This document shows positions 1-9,107 of a DNA stretch of 64,000 bases, in pieces; position 1 is the stretch's first letter, and each line of letters begins with the position of its first letter. This DNA is from Flavobacterium sp. HBTb2-11-1 (GTDB lineage: Bacteria; Bacteroidota; Bacteroidia; Flavobacteriales; Flavobacteriaceae). Made by a program: the position numbers and the translations under genes. The DNA lies in contig NZ_WUMO01000003.1 in the NCBI RefSeq assembly GCF_009826975.1, positions 1-64,000 on the forward strand, written 5' to 3'. The notes below the pieces were generated by a model. It saw nothing but the letters and a program-made list of their open reading frames with translations. It did not search any database and had not been told where the DNA came from.

Positions 1-1
1 A

Positions 2-3000
2 GTGTCGCATGCAGGCGGATGCGATAATACATACACGACTACAGTAACGGTAAACCCAGATCCTGTAATTAATATAACAAACCCAAATGTGGTCTGCGAC
101 GGTACAACGGTAGATTTATCTGCCCCAGCCGTAACAGCAGGAAGCGCGGCTGGTTTAACGTACAGCTATTTTGCAGATGCCGATGCAACGGTTGCACTGG
201 TAAATTATAGTGCAGTGGCAGAATCTGGCACGTATTACATAAAAGGAACCAATGCAAACGGATGCTATTCTGTAGTGCCGGTTGTGGTTACGGTTAATCC
301 ATTGCCTACAGCAAATGTTGTGGCAACAGGAGCGGTCTGTCTGGGAGGAATTTCTCCAGTGGTTACCTTTACAGGAGCAAACGGAACGGCGCCTTATACT
401 TTTACTTATAATATTAATGGAGGTAGTAATTTAACTGTATCAACTGTATCTGGAAATTCAGTAAATGTTGCAGCTCCTACGGCTGTTTCAGGAAGTTTTG
501 TCTATACTTTGGTTAGCGTGCAGGACAGCAGTTCAACAGCCTGCGCCCAGACTCAAAACGGTTTTACAACGGTAACGATAAATCCGCTGCCAACTGCAGC
601 AATTTCAGGAACAGCTACGATCTGCCAAAACGGTACAGCGCCAGCAGTTACCTTTACGGGAACTGGCGGCACGGCGCCTTATACTTTTACGTACAAAATA
701 AATGGCGGAGACGATCAAACCATAACGACAACTTCTGGCAATTCGGCAACTGTTGAAGCTCCGACAGATAGCACAGGAGATTTCGTCTATAGTTTGGCAA
801 GCGTAAAAGATAACAGCAGTACAGCCTGCACGCAGACCCAAACCGGAACAGCGACAATTACGGTAAAAACATTGCCGACAGCTGCTATTTCAGGCGCTGC
901 AGAAGTCTGCAAAAACGGCACATCGCCGCTTGTAACCTTTACTGGAGCAAACGGTACGGAGCCATACACATTCAAATATACGGTTAATGGAGGAGCGGAA
1001 CAGAGCATAACTACAGTAAGCGGCAGCTCTGTAACTGTTGCAGCACCTACAAATGCATCAGGAGACCTTATATACGAACTTGCAAGCGTAAGTGACAATT
1101 CTTCATGCGGGCAGCCGCAGACCGGTTCTGCAGCCATTAAAGTGAATGAGCTGCCTACGGCAACGATTTCAAGCACGGATTCAGAAGTCTGCCAGAATGA
1201 TGCAAGCCCTGAAATAACATTCAGAGCATCGGGAGGCTCTGCTCCGTATACGTTCAGATATAAAATTAACGGAGGAGCCGACCAGACCGCTTCCACATCA
1301 GGAGGAAGCACAGCGACAGTTTCAGTTCCAACGGGAACGGCGGGAACCTTTATCTATTCTCTTGTGAGCGTTACCGAGGGCAGCACAAATGCATGCGAAC
1401 AGCTGCAGACGGGCTTTGCAACGGTAACAGTTAACCCTACGCCAACAGTAGCGATTACTAATCCAGCAGCAGTATGTTCAGGAACTTCTGTAGATTTGAC
1501 AGCGGCAGGGATAACGGCAGGAAGCACAGCAAATTTAACATATGCTTATTTTACTGATGCTTTAGGCACAGCTGTTTTGGCGAATCCAAGTGCAGTAACG
1601 GCAGACGGAACCTATTACATACAGGGTACAACGGCATCAGGATGCAAGTCTGCTATTGAACCAGTAACAGTAACGGTTAACCTGACGCCGACAGTAGCAG
1701 TTACCAATCCTGCGGCCGTATGTTCAGGCACATCTGTAGATTTAACGGCAGCAGCTGTGACAGCAGGAAGTGTTGGAGTGGCATCGTATGCCTATTTTAC
1801 AGATGCGGCGGGAACATCAGCTTTAGCCAATCCTAATGCGGTAACAGCGGATGGCACGTATTATATTCAGGGAACATCGGCAGAGGGATGCAAATCTGCA
1901 ATACAATCGGTAACGGTTACAGTAAACCCAACGCCAACGATAGCAATTACTAACCCTGCAGCCGTATGTTCAGGCATATCGGTTGACCTTACAGCGCCAG
2001 CGGTAACGGCAGGAAGTGTTGGAGTGGCATCGTATGCCTATTTTACAGATGCGGCGGGAACATCAGCTTTAGCCAATCCAAATGCAGTGACAGCGGATGG
2101 CACGTACTATATTCAGGGAACATCGGCAGAGGGATGCAAATCTGCCATACAATCGGTAACGGTTACAGTAAACCCAACGCCAACTGTAGCAATTACGAAC
2201 CCTGCAGTCGTATGTTCAGGCACATCTGTAGATTTAACGGCAGCAGCTGTGACAGCAGGAAGTGTTGAAGTGGCATCGTATGCCTACTTTACAGATGCGG
2301 CGGGAACATCAGCCTTAGCCAATCCTAATGCGGTAACAGCCGATGGCACGTATTATATTCAGGGAACGTCATCTGAGGGATGCAAATCAGCAATTGAGCC
2401 TGTAGTGGTGACAGTAAACCCAACACCAACTGTGGCAATAACAAATCCTGCAGCAGTATGTTCAGGCACAGCAGTTGACCTGACAGCAGCTGCGGTAACA
2501 GCAGGAAGCACGGGAGTATCATCGTATGCTTACTATACAGATCTTGCAGGAACATCAGTTTTAGCAGATCCAGCTGCAGTAACAGCGGGGACCTATTATA
2601 TTCAGGGAACGTCATCAGCGGGATGCAAATCTGCAATTGAGCCGGTAACGGTAACTGAGAATGCCTTATTAGCATTAAACGGCACAGAGTCTACGCTATG
2701 CGCGGCAGACGGAACGGGCTATGTCTTGAGCTTCAGCGTTACAGGGCAGGCGCCTTATACGGTAACTGGTACAGGAGCTCCTGGAACATGGAATGGAAAT
2801 GATTGGACTTCTGATAAAATTTTGGCAGGAGTAGATTATAATGTAAGCGTTGCAGATGCTAATGCTTGTAACACAGTTGCTGTAGCTAATATAGCGCCAA
2901 TCTGCTGTGTGTATGAAGTTTCAGTGCCAACATTCCCAGTTACGGCTATAACATGTTATGATCAAATGCCTACTGCGACAAGTCTGACAAAAGCAGAATA

Positions 3001-4480
3001 CGAAGCCTTAGGAAACGGAGATGGAAAAATTGGAGCTATCCCATGCGGAGTGATTGAGATTACGGCTTCAAACAGCTCTGAACCGTCATGTAACGGAGAT
3101 GTAACTAGAACTTACACAGTAACAGAATATGCCGATCCGAACAATAATAAAGTGAGAGATGCGGGAGAAGATACCGTATTGAACACGACATCTGTAACAC
3201 AGACCTTCACGCTTGAGAGAGCAGATTTTGTAATGCCAGCAGATCAAGGAAGGACTGTAGCTTGTGCTTCGGCAGTAACAGCACCAGTGGTTCCAGAAGT
3301 GCGAGATAACTGCGGTAATGTATTAACGCCATCTGCACCAGCTATTTCGGCAGTGCCATCTTGTAACGGTGTTGAAACTTACACATACACCTTTACAGAT
3401 TGTGCAGGAAATAAGCATGATTGGGTATACACCTATACGATCGATAATACGGTTGCGCCGCAGGGCACGGCACCGGCCAATCTTACAGTCCAGTGCATTG
3501 GAGACATTCCCGTGGCGAGCATAAATGCGGTAACTAACCTGAGCAGCAATTGTAACAATTCAGTAACGGTAACAGTAGCAGACACCAATAATGGAGGCTC
3601 GGGATGCAGTTCCAGCCCTTATATTGTAACCAGAACCTATACACTGACAGACTGCGGAGGATTGAAAACGGAACTGGTTCAGACCATCACAGCGATAGAT
3701 ACAACTAAACCAGCCTTTGTTGGGGCATTGCCCGCAAATGTTACGGTAGAATGTTCAGCGGCTGTTCCTGCGGCGGCAACGCTTACAGCGACAGATAACT
3801 GTTCGGCGGCGACAGTAAGCTACAATGAGGTGAAAGTAAATGGAAGCTGTTCAGGAAACTACCAGCTGATCAGAACCTGGACGGCATCTGATGCCTGCGG
3901 CAACCAGACCGTGCACACGCAGACTGTAAACGTTGCAGACACGACAGCACCTGTTTTTGTGGAGACACTTCCTGCAAAAGAAGTTTATGCAAATTGCGAT
4001 ACCATCCCAGATGCTGTCACGCTTACAGCGACAGACAACTGCAGCAGTGCGGCTGTAAGTTATAGTGAAGTGAAAGCAGAGGGAGACTGCACGGGAAGAT
4101 ACTCTTTGATCAGAACATGGACTGCGGAAGATGAATGCGGCAATCAGAATAAGTTCACGCAGACCATTTATGTATCATGTCTGGAAGTATTCAATGCAAT
4201 ATCACCAAACGGAGATGGCATCAACGATACTTTTGTAATTAAAGGCATCGACTGTTTTCCAAATAATACGGTTACAATTTACAATCGATATGGTGTTAAA
4301 GTATACGAGAAAAAAGGCTACGACAATGTAACGAATCCTTTTGAAGGGTTCTCAGATGGAAGAGCCACAGTACTGAAAGGAGACAAACTTCCAACAGGAA
4401 CCTATTTTTATACTTTAGAATATGAAGATAACGGAAAAATGGTTCAAAAATCAGCATATCTTTATATAAATAATCAATAA
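2..4480 (+). CDS. Giant T9SS-exported repeat adhesin (SprB-like), 5' end outside window
   Basis: The frame is open from the first bases, so the true start lies upstream; 1492 residues are visible. The protein is built from Cys-containing Ig-like or PKD-like repeats. One unit begins NPxPxxxITNP and has a conserved Y-Y-I-x-G segment. It occurs once near nt 52 and five times at nt 1433-2659. A second type begins LPTAxIS and contains APYTF; it occurs four times at about nt 298-1430. Cys-rich HYR-like modules with TATDNC and W-x-A-x-D-x-CGN follow at about nt 3470-4170. The last ~100 residues (from about nt 4178) carry ISPNGDGINDTF, IYNRYG and a TGTYFY motif, the gliding-motility-associated C-terminal domain that acts as a type-B T9SS sorting signal. 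Proteins of this kind are secreted to the cell surface as adhesins. The gene is visibly more G+C-rich than the DNA after it. The downstream PorP/SprF gene supports the call. Its ligand is unknown. Confidence 0.88.
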   Translation: MSHAGGCDNTYTTTVTVNPDPVINITNPNVVCDGTTVDLSAPAVTAGSAAGLTYSYFADADATVALVNYSAVAESGTYYIKGTNANGCYSVVPVVVTVNPLPTANVVATGAVCLGGISPVVTFTGANGTAPYTFTYNINGGSNLTVSTVSGNSVNVAAPTAVSGSFVYTLVSVQDSSSTACAQTQNGFTTVTINPLPTAAISGTATICQNGTAPAVTFTGTGGTAPYTFTYKINGGDDQTITTTSGNSATVEAPTDSTGDFVYSLASVKDNSSTACTQTQTGTATITVKTLPTAAISGAAEVCKNGTSPLVTFTGANGTEPYTFKYTVNGGAEQSITTVSGSSVTVAAPTNASGDLIYELASVSDNSSCGQPQTGSAAIKVNELPTATISSTDSEVCQNDASPEITFRASGGSAPYTFRYKINGGADQTASTSGGSTATVSVPTGTAGTFIYSLVSVTEGSTNACEQLQTGFATVTVNPTPTVAITNPAAVCSGTSVDLTAAGITAGSTANLTYAYFTDALGTAVLANPSAVTADGTYYIQGTTASGCKSAIEPVTVTVNLTPTVAVTNPAAVCSGTSVDLTAAAVTAGSVGVASYAYFTDAAGTSALANPNAVTADGTYYIQGTSAEGCKSAIQSVTVTVNPTPTIAITNPAAVCSGISVDLTAPAVTAGSVGVASYAYFTDAAGTSALANPNAVTADGTYYIQGTSAEGCKSAIQSVTVTVNPTPTVAITNPAVVCSGTSVDLTAAAVTAGSVEVASYAYFTDAAGTSALANPNAVTADGTYYIQGTSSEGCKSAIEPVVVTVNPTPTVAITNPAAVCSGTAVDLTAAAVTAGSTGVSSYAYYTDLAGTSVLADPAAVTAGTYYIQGTSSAGCKSAIEPVTVTENALLALNGTESTLCAADGTGYVLSFSVTGQAPYTVTGTGAPGTWNGNDWTSDKILAGVDYNVSVADANACNTVAVANIAPICCVYEVSVPTFPVTAITCYDQMPTATSLTKAEYEALGNGDGKIGAIPCGVIEITASNSSEPSCNGDVTRTYTVTEYADPNNNKVRDAGEDTVLNTTSVTQTFTLERADFVMPADQGRTVACASAVTAPVVPEVRDNCGNVLTPSAPAISAVPSCNGVETYTYTFTDCAGNKHDWVYTYTIDNTVAPQGTAPANLTVQCIGDIPVASINAVTNLSSNCNNSVTVTVADTNNGGSGCSSSPYIVTRTYTLTDCGGLKTELVQTITAIDTTKPAFVGALPANVTVECSAAVPAAATLTATDNCSAATVSYNEVKVNGSCSGNYQLIRTWTASDACGNQTVHTQTVNVADTTAPVFVETLPAKEVYANCDTIPDAVTLTATDNCSSAAVSYSEVKAEGDCTGRYSLIRTWTAEDECGNQNKFTQTIYVSCLEVFNAISPNGDGINDTFVIKGIDCFPNNTVTIYNRYGVKVYEKKGYDNVTNPFEGFSDGRATVLKGDKLPTGTYFYTLEYEDNGKMVQKSAYLYINNQ
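1433..2659 (+). repeat. Five tandem 246-bp coding repeats inside the adhesin
   Basis: Units begin at 1433, 1679, 1925, 2171 and 2417, an exact 246-bp period (82 residues). The units starting at 1679, 1925 and 2171 are almost identical at the DNA level over long stretches, while the outer ones have diverged more. This indicates recent unit duplication or gene conversion within an in-frame protein repeat. Confidence 0.9.
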
Positions 4481-4526
4481 TAATATAAAAAAAGGACTGC
4501 TTTTGCAGTCCTTTTTTTATATTATT
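4479..4526 (+). terminator. Strong intrinsic terminator after the adhesin gene
   Basis: A perfect 22-bp inverted repeat (4479-4500 and 4505-4526) closes on a TTTT loop; the core is AAAGGACTGC/GCAGTCCTTT. A run of seven T lies within the 3' arm. The 5' arm begins inside the stop codon. The symmetry means it could act on both strands, but only the plus-strand gene ends here. Confidence 0.88.
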
Positions 4527-5077
4527 CATTTCTAAAGCCGAATGAAGCCGAAGTAGTGAATCAGAAGCAGAAAATTTTAAATAAAAAGATGTCTTATTAT
4601 ACAATTTTAAAAACTTTTATTGATAGTGTAAGTAATATGTATATAGGATATTTGAATTATAAATTACCATAGTAGATATCGTTTTTGGAATTGATTCCTA
4701 TTCTTGGTTTTTAATAATTTGATAGCAATGAAATGAGAGGATTTATCCTCTCATTTTTTTTGATTTTTAGTAAAATGCTATGAGATGTTTTTTTTGATGG
4801 AGAGAAGCATAGATTTTTTTGATTTGATGCAATTAACTCTACCATTGTAAATTACTAATTCATTTTTGAAGGATGTTTTGTTTTTAAATGATTGATAGAT
4901 AAGAGCTTAATTTTTTGTGTTTTAGAAAAACATTGTCTTAATCTGTTGTATTAAAAACTTTTACTGGTAATATAAATGTGAGAATAGAAGGAATTTTGCG
5001 CCATAATATTTTGCTATAATTATTAAATAACCAGAAGTAGTAATCATTAATAATTTAAAAAAAATAATTGGTAAGTA
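4527..5077. other. Intergenic region, A/T-rich
   Basis: About 550 bases between the adhesin terminator and the PorP/SprF-like gene, with no convincing ORF. There is a short inverted repeat at about 4733-4759 (GAGAGGATTTATCCTCTC followed by T-rich sequence) that could be another terminator or a processed hairpin. No clear TAnnTTTG promoter was found, although one is expected because the adhesin transcript is terminated upstream. Confidence 0.5.
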
Positions 5078-5998
5078 ATGAAAAAAGTTTTAAAAGCAGC
5101 AATACTATTGTTTTTTGGAATTTGGAGTGCTTCTGCACAGCAGGAATCCCAATATACACAGTATATGTATAATACGATGACCTTCAACCCAGGTTATACA
5201 GGATCAAGAGAAATACCTACGGCAATGGGGTTATACAGAACTCAATGGATTGGTCTAGATGGAGCTCCAAAAACAATGAATTTTTCTATTCAGTCGCCTG
5301 TTGGAATGCATAGCGGTTTAGGCTTAAACGTTGTAAGCGATAAAATAGGACCAACAACCTCTACAGGAGCAACACTTAACTATTCTTATACTATTTACGG
5401 AAGCACAGATGTAAAGTATTCATTTGGTATTTCTGGAGGATTCAACAATTTTGATGTGGATTATACTAAATTAAAAATGCAGAATCCTAATGACCCTTAT
5501 ATGTCAGGACAGGTTTCGAAGTTTTCACCAAATGTTGGTGTTGGATTTTATATACATTCTTATAACTGGTATGTGGGGTTATCGTCTCCACAGCTGTTAA
5601 GAACCTCTTATTATAATGATGTTAAAGGTAAGGAAACAACCTATTCATCAAAATCGCATGTTTATTTGATAGGAGGCTATGTGTTCGATTTAAACCCATA
5701 TTTGAAGTTTAAACCAGCGGCATTAATAAAAGCAGTTCCAGGAGCACCGATCGCTGTAGATGTTTCTGCAAATTTCCTTTTCAATGATAAATTTACTATT
5801 GGTGCTGCATATCGTTGGGATGCTGCAGTAAGTGCACTCGCAGGTTTTCAGGTCACAGATGGTATTCAAATAGGCTATGGATATGATTACGATACTTCTA
5901 ATATTGGTAATTATAATTCTGGCTCACATGAAATTTTCTTAAGATTTGATTTGATAAACAGATCAAAATCGAGATTAGTTACGCCAAGATTTTTCTAA
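5078..5998 (+). CDS. PorP/SprF family type IX secretion-associated outer membrane protein
   Basis: The 306-residue protein starts with a cleavable signal peptide (about residues 1-20, ending in SASA before QQ). The next segment, with QYTQYMYN and FNPGYTGS, is the hallmark of the PorP/SprF family. The rest alternates in a pattern expected of an outer-membrane beta-barrel, with many Gly and aromatic residues. Members of this family are encoded next to large adhesins with type-B C-terminal domains and help secrete or anchor them, as SprF does for SprB in Flavobacterium johnsoniae. The upstream adhesin is the natural partner. The gene is 26 bases from the following OmpA-type gene, so the two are probably co-transcribed. 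Confidence 0.9.
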   Translation: MKKVLKAAILLFFGIWSASAQQESQYTQYMYNTMTFNPGYTGSREIPTAMGLYRTQWIGLDGAPKTMNFSIQSPVGMHSGLGLNVVSDKIGPTTSTGATLNYSYTIYGSTDVKYSFGISGGFNNFDVDYTKLKMQNPNDPYMSGQVSKFSPNVGVGFYIHSYNWYVGLSSPQLLRTSYYNDVKGKETTYSSKSHVYLIGGYVFDLNPYLKFKPAALIKAVPGAPIAVDVSANFLFNDKFTIGAAYRWDAAVSALAGFQVTDGIQIGYGYDYDTSNIGNYNSGSHEIFLRFDLINRSKSRLVTPRFF

Positions 5999-6024
5999 TA
6001 ACATTTAATACCAAAAAAATAATC

Positions 6025-8001
6025 ATGTGTAGTAAAAATATAAATTTTGTTTTTGTTTTTTTGATTGCTTGCCTATTTAGTATAGGAAATATAAATGCTC
6101 AAAATAAACAAATGCAGAAAGCAAATGAAGCATATAATAGATTTGCTTTTATTAAAGCGATTAAATTATATGAGGGCCAGCTAAGCAATGGAAATAATTC
6201 AATTGAGCTGTATAAAAGGTTAGGAGATTCTTATTATTATAATGGAAACTATCCAGAGGCTGAAAAATGTTATGCTAAGGTTGTAAATTTTTCGACTAAA
6301 TTTAATCCAGAGTATTATTTCAGATATGCTCAAACTTTAAATAATGCTAAGAAATACAATGAAGCAGAAACAGTAATGAAATCTTATTATGCTAGTTCTG
6401 GCAAAACAGATTTAAGCAAAGACTGGAATGAGACAAAATTAATGGATGGAATTAAAAGACAATCTGGTCGTTATAATTTTAATTCAGTTGGAATTAATAC
6501 TCCCGCTTCAGATTTTGGAGGTTCTTTTTATGGTGAAAATAAAGTATTGTATACTTCTGCAAAAGATACAGGAGTAATTTTTAAAAGAAAACACAGCTGG
6601 AACGAAAAAGCATTCTTAAAATTGTATGAAGCTGAAATTACAGCTGATGGCGGACTACAAAATCCAATTCTTTTGAAGGGAGATATCAACACAGCCTATC
6701 ATCAAAGCTCTCCTGCTGTTACCAAAGACGGGAAAACCATGTTTTTTACAAGAAACAATTATATTAACGGAAAACTTGGAGAAGATAAAAAAGGAACAAC
6801 CTATTTGAAGATTTATACTGCACAGAATATCGATGGCAAGTGGAAAAATGTTAAAGAGCTGCCTTATCCTATAAATAGTGATGGTTTTTCTTCTGCACAC
6901 CCTGCTTTAAGTCCAGACGAAACACAATTGTTTTTTGCTTCTGATCGCAATAACAGTTTCGGAAATTCAGATTTATATGTAGTAAGTTTGAAAAATGGAG
7001 TGCTGACTAGTAATGATGTTACCAAATTGGGTGACGAAATTAATACTCTTGGTAGAGAAACATTTCCTTTTATGGATAGCTCAGGAATATTATATTTTGC
7101 TTCTGATGGGCATCCTGGACTTGGTGGATTAGATATATTTGCAGCAATTAAAGACAGTAATGGAAAATACCATGTTGTAAATTTAGGAGATGGTGTTAAT
7201 AGCGCTTCAGATGATTTTGCCTATACTTTCAATTTCGAGAATAAAAAAGGTTATTTTTCATCAGATAGAAATGGAAATGATGACATATACGGTTTTACGG
7301 AAAACAAACCTGTAACTTTTGATTTTGATTACAGATCAACAGTTTTTGGTACTATTACCGAAAATGGACGTCCAATAGCGGACTTTAATGCGCAATTGTT
7401 TAATGCAAAAGATGAAAGTATCGCTACGCTTAAAACAGATAGCCAAGGAAAATATGAAATTTTATTAGACCCGTATCAAAACTATAAAGTGGTCTATACA
7501 AAACAACATTATGCGGATAAAACTTTAAACACAGGATTGCTAAAACCTTTAGAGAAAAAGGAAATGAGTTTTGAAATAATTAGAGAAATGGAAGTTGTGG
7601 TAGAAGGTGAAAAAGTAAAAATCAAGGATGGTGACGATTTGACAGAAAAGTTAAAACTAAGTCCAATTTACTTTGATTTTAATGGATATAATATTAGACA
7701 ATCATCTCAGAAAGAACTGGGTAAAGTTATAGCCTTAATGAAAGACCGTCCAAATATTTCGATAAAAGTAAATTCATATACTGACAGTAGAGGAAGGGAT
7801 GAATTTAATATGAGACTTTCCCAAAATAGAGCTAAATCTACAGTGGATTATATTGTAAATGCGGGTATTTCAAAAGATAGGATTAGTGGAGAAGGTTTTG
7901 GAGAAACGCACTTACTAAACCATTGTTTGAATGGGGTTATATGTTCTGAAAAAGAACATGAAGTTAATAGACGTTCAGAGTTTATAATTAGTTTCAAATA
8001 A
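6025..8001 (+). CDS. OmpA-family protein with TPR, PD40 and carboxypeptidase-regulatory-like domains
   Basis: The 658-residue protein has a signal peptide (about 1-25, ending INAQ). TPR-like helices follow at ~25-130. WD40-like PD40 repeats lie at ~170-430, with motifs such as SPDETQLFFASDRN and YFSSDRNGNDDIYGF. A carboxypeptidase-regulatory-like beta-sandwich sits at ~445-505. A C-terminal OmpA peptidoglycan-binding domain covers ~545-658, with YFDFNGYNI and the conserved TDSRG and NxxLSxxRA segment. This layout is common in Bacteroidota next to PorP/SprF and adhesin genes. A role linking the outer-membrane adhesin or secretion complex to peptidoglycan is likely, by analogy with PorE-type proteins. 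That role is inferred from domains and neighbourhood. Confidence 0.87.
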   Translation: MCSKNINFVFVFLIACLFSIGNINAQNKQMQKANEAYNRFAFIKAIKLYEGQLSNGNNSIELYKRLGDSYYYNGNYPEAEKCYAKVVNFSTKFNPEYYFRYAQTLNNAKKYNEAETVMKSYYASSGKTDLSKDWNETKLMDGIKRQSGRYNFNSVGINTPASDFGGSFYGENKVLYTSAKDTGVIFKRKHSWNEKAFLKLYEAEITADGGLQNPILLKGDINTAYHQSSPAVTKDGKTMFFTRNNYINGKLGEDKKGTTYLKIYTAQNIDGKWKNVKELPYPINSDGFSSAHPALSPDETQLFFASDRNNSFGNSDLYVVSLKNGVLTSNDVTKLGDEINTLGRETFPFMDSSGILYFASDGHPGLGGLDIFAAIKDSNGKYHVVNLGDGVNSASDDFAYTFNFENKKGYFSSDRNGNDDIYGFTENKPVTFDFDYRSTVFGTITENGRPIADFNAQLFNAKDESIATLKTDSQGKYEILLDPYQNYKVVYTKQHYADKTLNTGLLKPLEKKEMSFEIIREMEVVVEGEKVKIKDGDDLTEKLKLSPIYFDFNGYNIRQSSQKELGKVIALMKDRPNISIKVNSYTDSRGRDEFNMRLSQNRAKSTVDYIVNAGISKDRISGEGFGETHLLNHCLNGVICSEKEHEVNRRSEFIISFK

Positions 8002-8025
8002 ATAGAAACCGGTTATTTTTTGACT

Positions 8026-8064
8026 AACCGCTGTTTATCGTTTTATTGGTACAGCGGTTTTTTA
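8026..8064 (+). terminator. Intrinsic terminator between convergent genes
   Basis: The inverted repeat AACCGCTGT (8026-8034) / ACAGCGGTT (8051-8059) is followed by a run of T. It ends the OmpA-type transcript and lies just before the convergent AraC gene. Confidence 0.8.
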
Positions 8065-8081
8065 TTACTACATTTTCTGTT

Positions 8082-9074
8082 TTAGCGGGCTTTTTTTACA
8101 AAATCGTCTATGGGTTTTCTATTTAGTTGCTCATAATATTTAGTGTTAAAATAGTTGAGTTTTGTATAGTTCAATTCATACATGACTTCAGATAAGGTTG
8201 AATACTGTCCGCTTTTCAAAAGTTTTTGGGCGAATTTCATTTTCTCTTCTATAAAATAATTTTTTGGGCTGTTTTGAAAACGTTTTTTGAACAGGCTTTT
8301 ATACTTAGACGCTGACATTCCCGCCATGCTTGCCAGAAATGTTAAAGAAGGAAAAGGACCATGCATATTATTTAGCAGATAGTTTTTTGTCTTCTCCATA
8401 AATTCATTTTCAATCTTGGTAAGTTTTGTATCCTCATGTTTTGATTCATAAAATTTATTAAAGAAATTGCCCAGCACTTTTAATGAAATTCCTTTTATAT
8501 ATGAATCATATGAGAGATCAGTAACATCCTTAGTCTTTAAAGAGTTGATTAGTAGTATGCTGTTGCTGTCGATATTGCCGTAATGGTAAAAGACTTTTTT
8601 TGTTGTTTGATTATGATTAAAGGCATTTTCCTTTTTTTTAAATTTCTCAATAAAATCATGAAGCAGCTTTTTATCAATAAGCAGTCTTAGAGCAATAATC
8701 CTTTCGTTTACCGTTGGTATGAATGTGCTTTCTATCTGATTGTCAAGAATAGCTAAATCCAATTGATTGAAAGCGCCAATTTCATAATCAACCTCGTCGA
8801 TTTTAATCAGATTGATATGTTCGCTCAAATCAAAATGGAAAATATATAATTCGTTTTCAGATTTTTTTCTTGTCAGTTTAAAAGGTGCTAATGGCGTTAC
8901 ATCAGCATAAACAACTGAAATGCCTTCCATTACTGGAGAAAAGTAAAAAAAGCCTTTTCCTATATCATCGGGGAGAATAATAAGCTTATCCTGTATTAGC
9001 TCTGTATTTAGTTGTTTTGCTAAATCGTATTGCCATTCGGGCGTTAAACTGTAATAATGCGTAACTTTTCTCAT
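8082..9074 (-). CDS. AraC-family transcriptional regulator (tandem copy 1)
   Basis: The 330-residue protein has a C-terminal AraC-type double helix-turn-helix at ~230-328. It shows the expected FLASMAGMSASKYKSLFKKRF first helix-turn-helix and a second one ending near the C-terminus. The N-terminal ~220 residues match no ligand-binding domain I can name. The same N-terminal architecture occurs in the next gene: both open with M-x-K-x-x-HYY, followed by a segment about a ligand-domain-like beta region. The gene lies 33 bases downstream of its paralogue on the same strand, so the pair is probably one transcript. Target genes are unknown. Confidence 0.82.
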   Translation of the reverse strand: MRKVTHYYSLTPEWQYDLAKQLNTELIQDKLIILPDDIGKGFFYFSPVMEGISVVYADVTPLAPFKLTRKKSENELYIFHFDLSEHINLIKIDEVDYEIGAFNQLDLAILDNQIESTFIPTVNERIIALRLLIDKKLLHDFIEKFKKKENAFNHNQTTKKVFYHYGNIDSNSILLINSLKTKDVTDLSYDSYIKGISLKVLGNFFNKFYESKHEDTKLTKIENEFMEKTKNYLLNNMHGPFPSLTFLASMAGMSASKYKSLFKKRFQNSPKNYFIEEKMKFAQKLLKSGQYSTLSEVMYELNYTKLNYFNTKYYEQLNRKPIDDFVKKAR

Positions 9075-9107
9075 AGACTTAATTTATTTCTCATTATTGA
9101 TAGAGCT

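Noticed and set aside
787-1311. Open frame antisense to the adhesin (174 residues)
   Set aside because: It is a mirror of the repetitive coding strand, with Val/Pro/Leu-rich composition and no domain.
1433-2659. Possible CRISPR-like array
   Set aside because: Repeat units are 246 bp, in frame and code for Ig-like protein domains, with no short spacers or cas genes.
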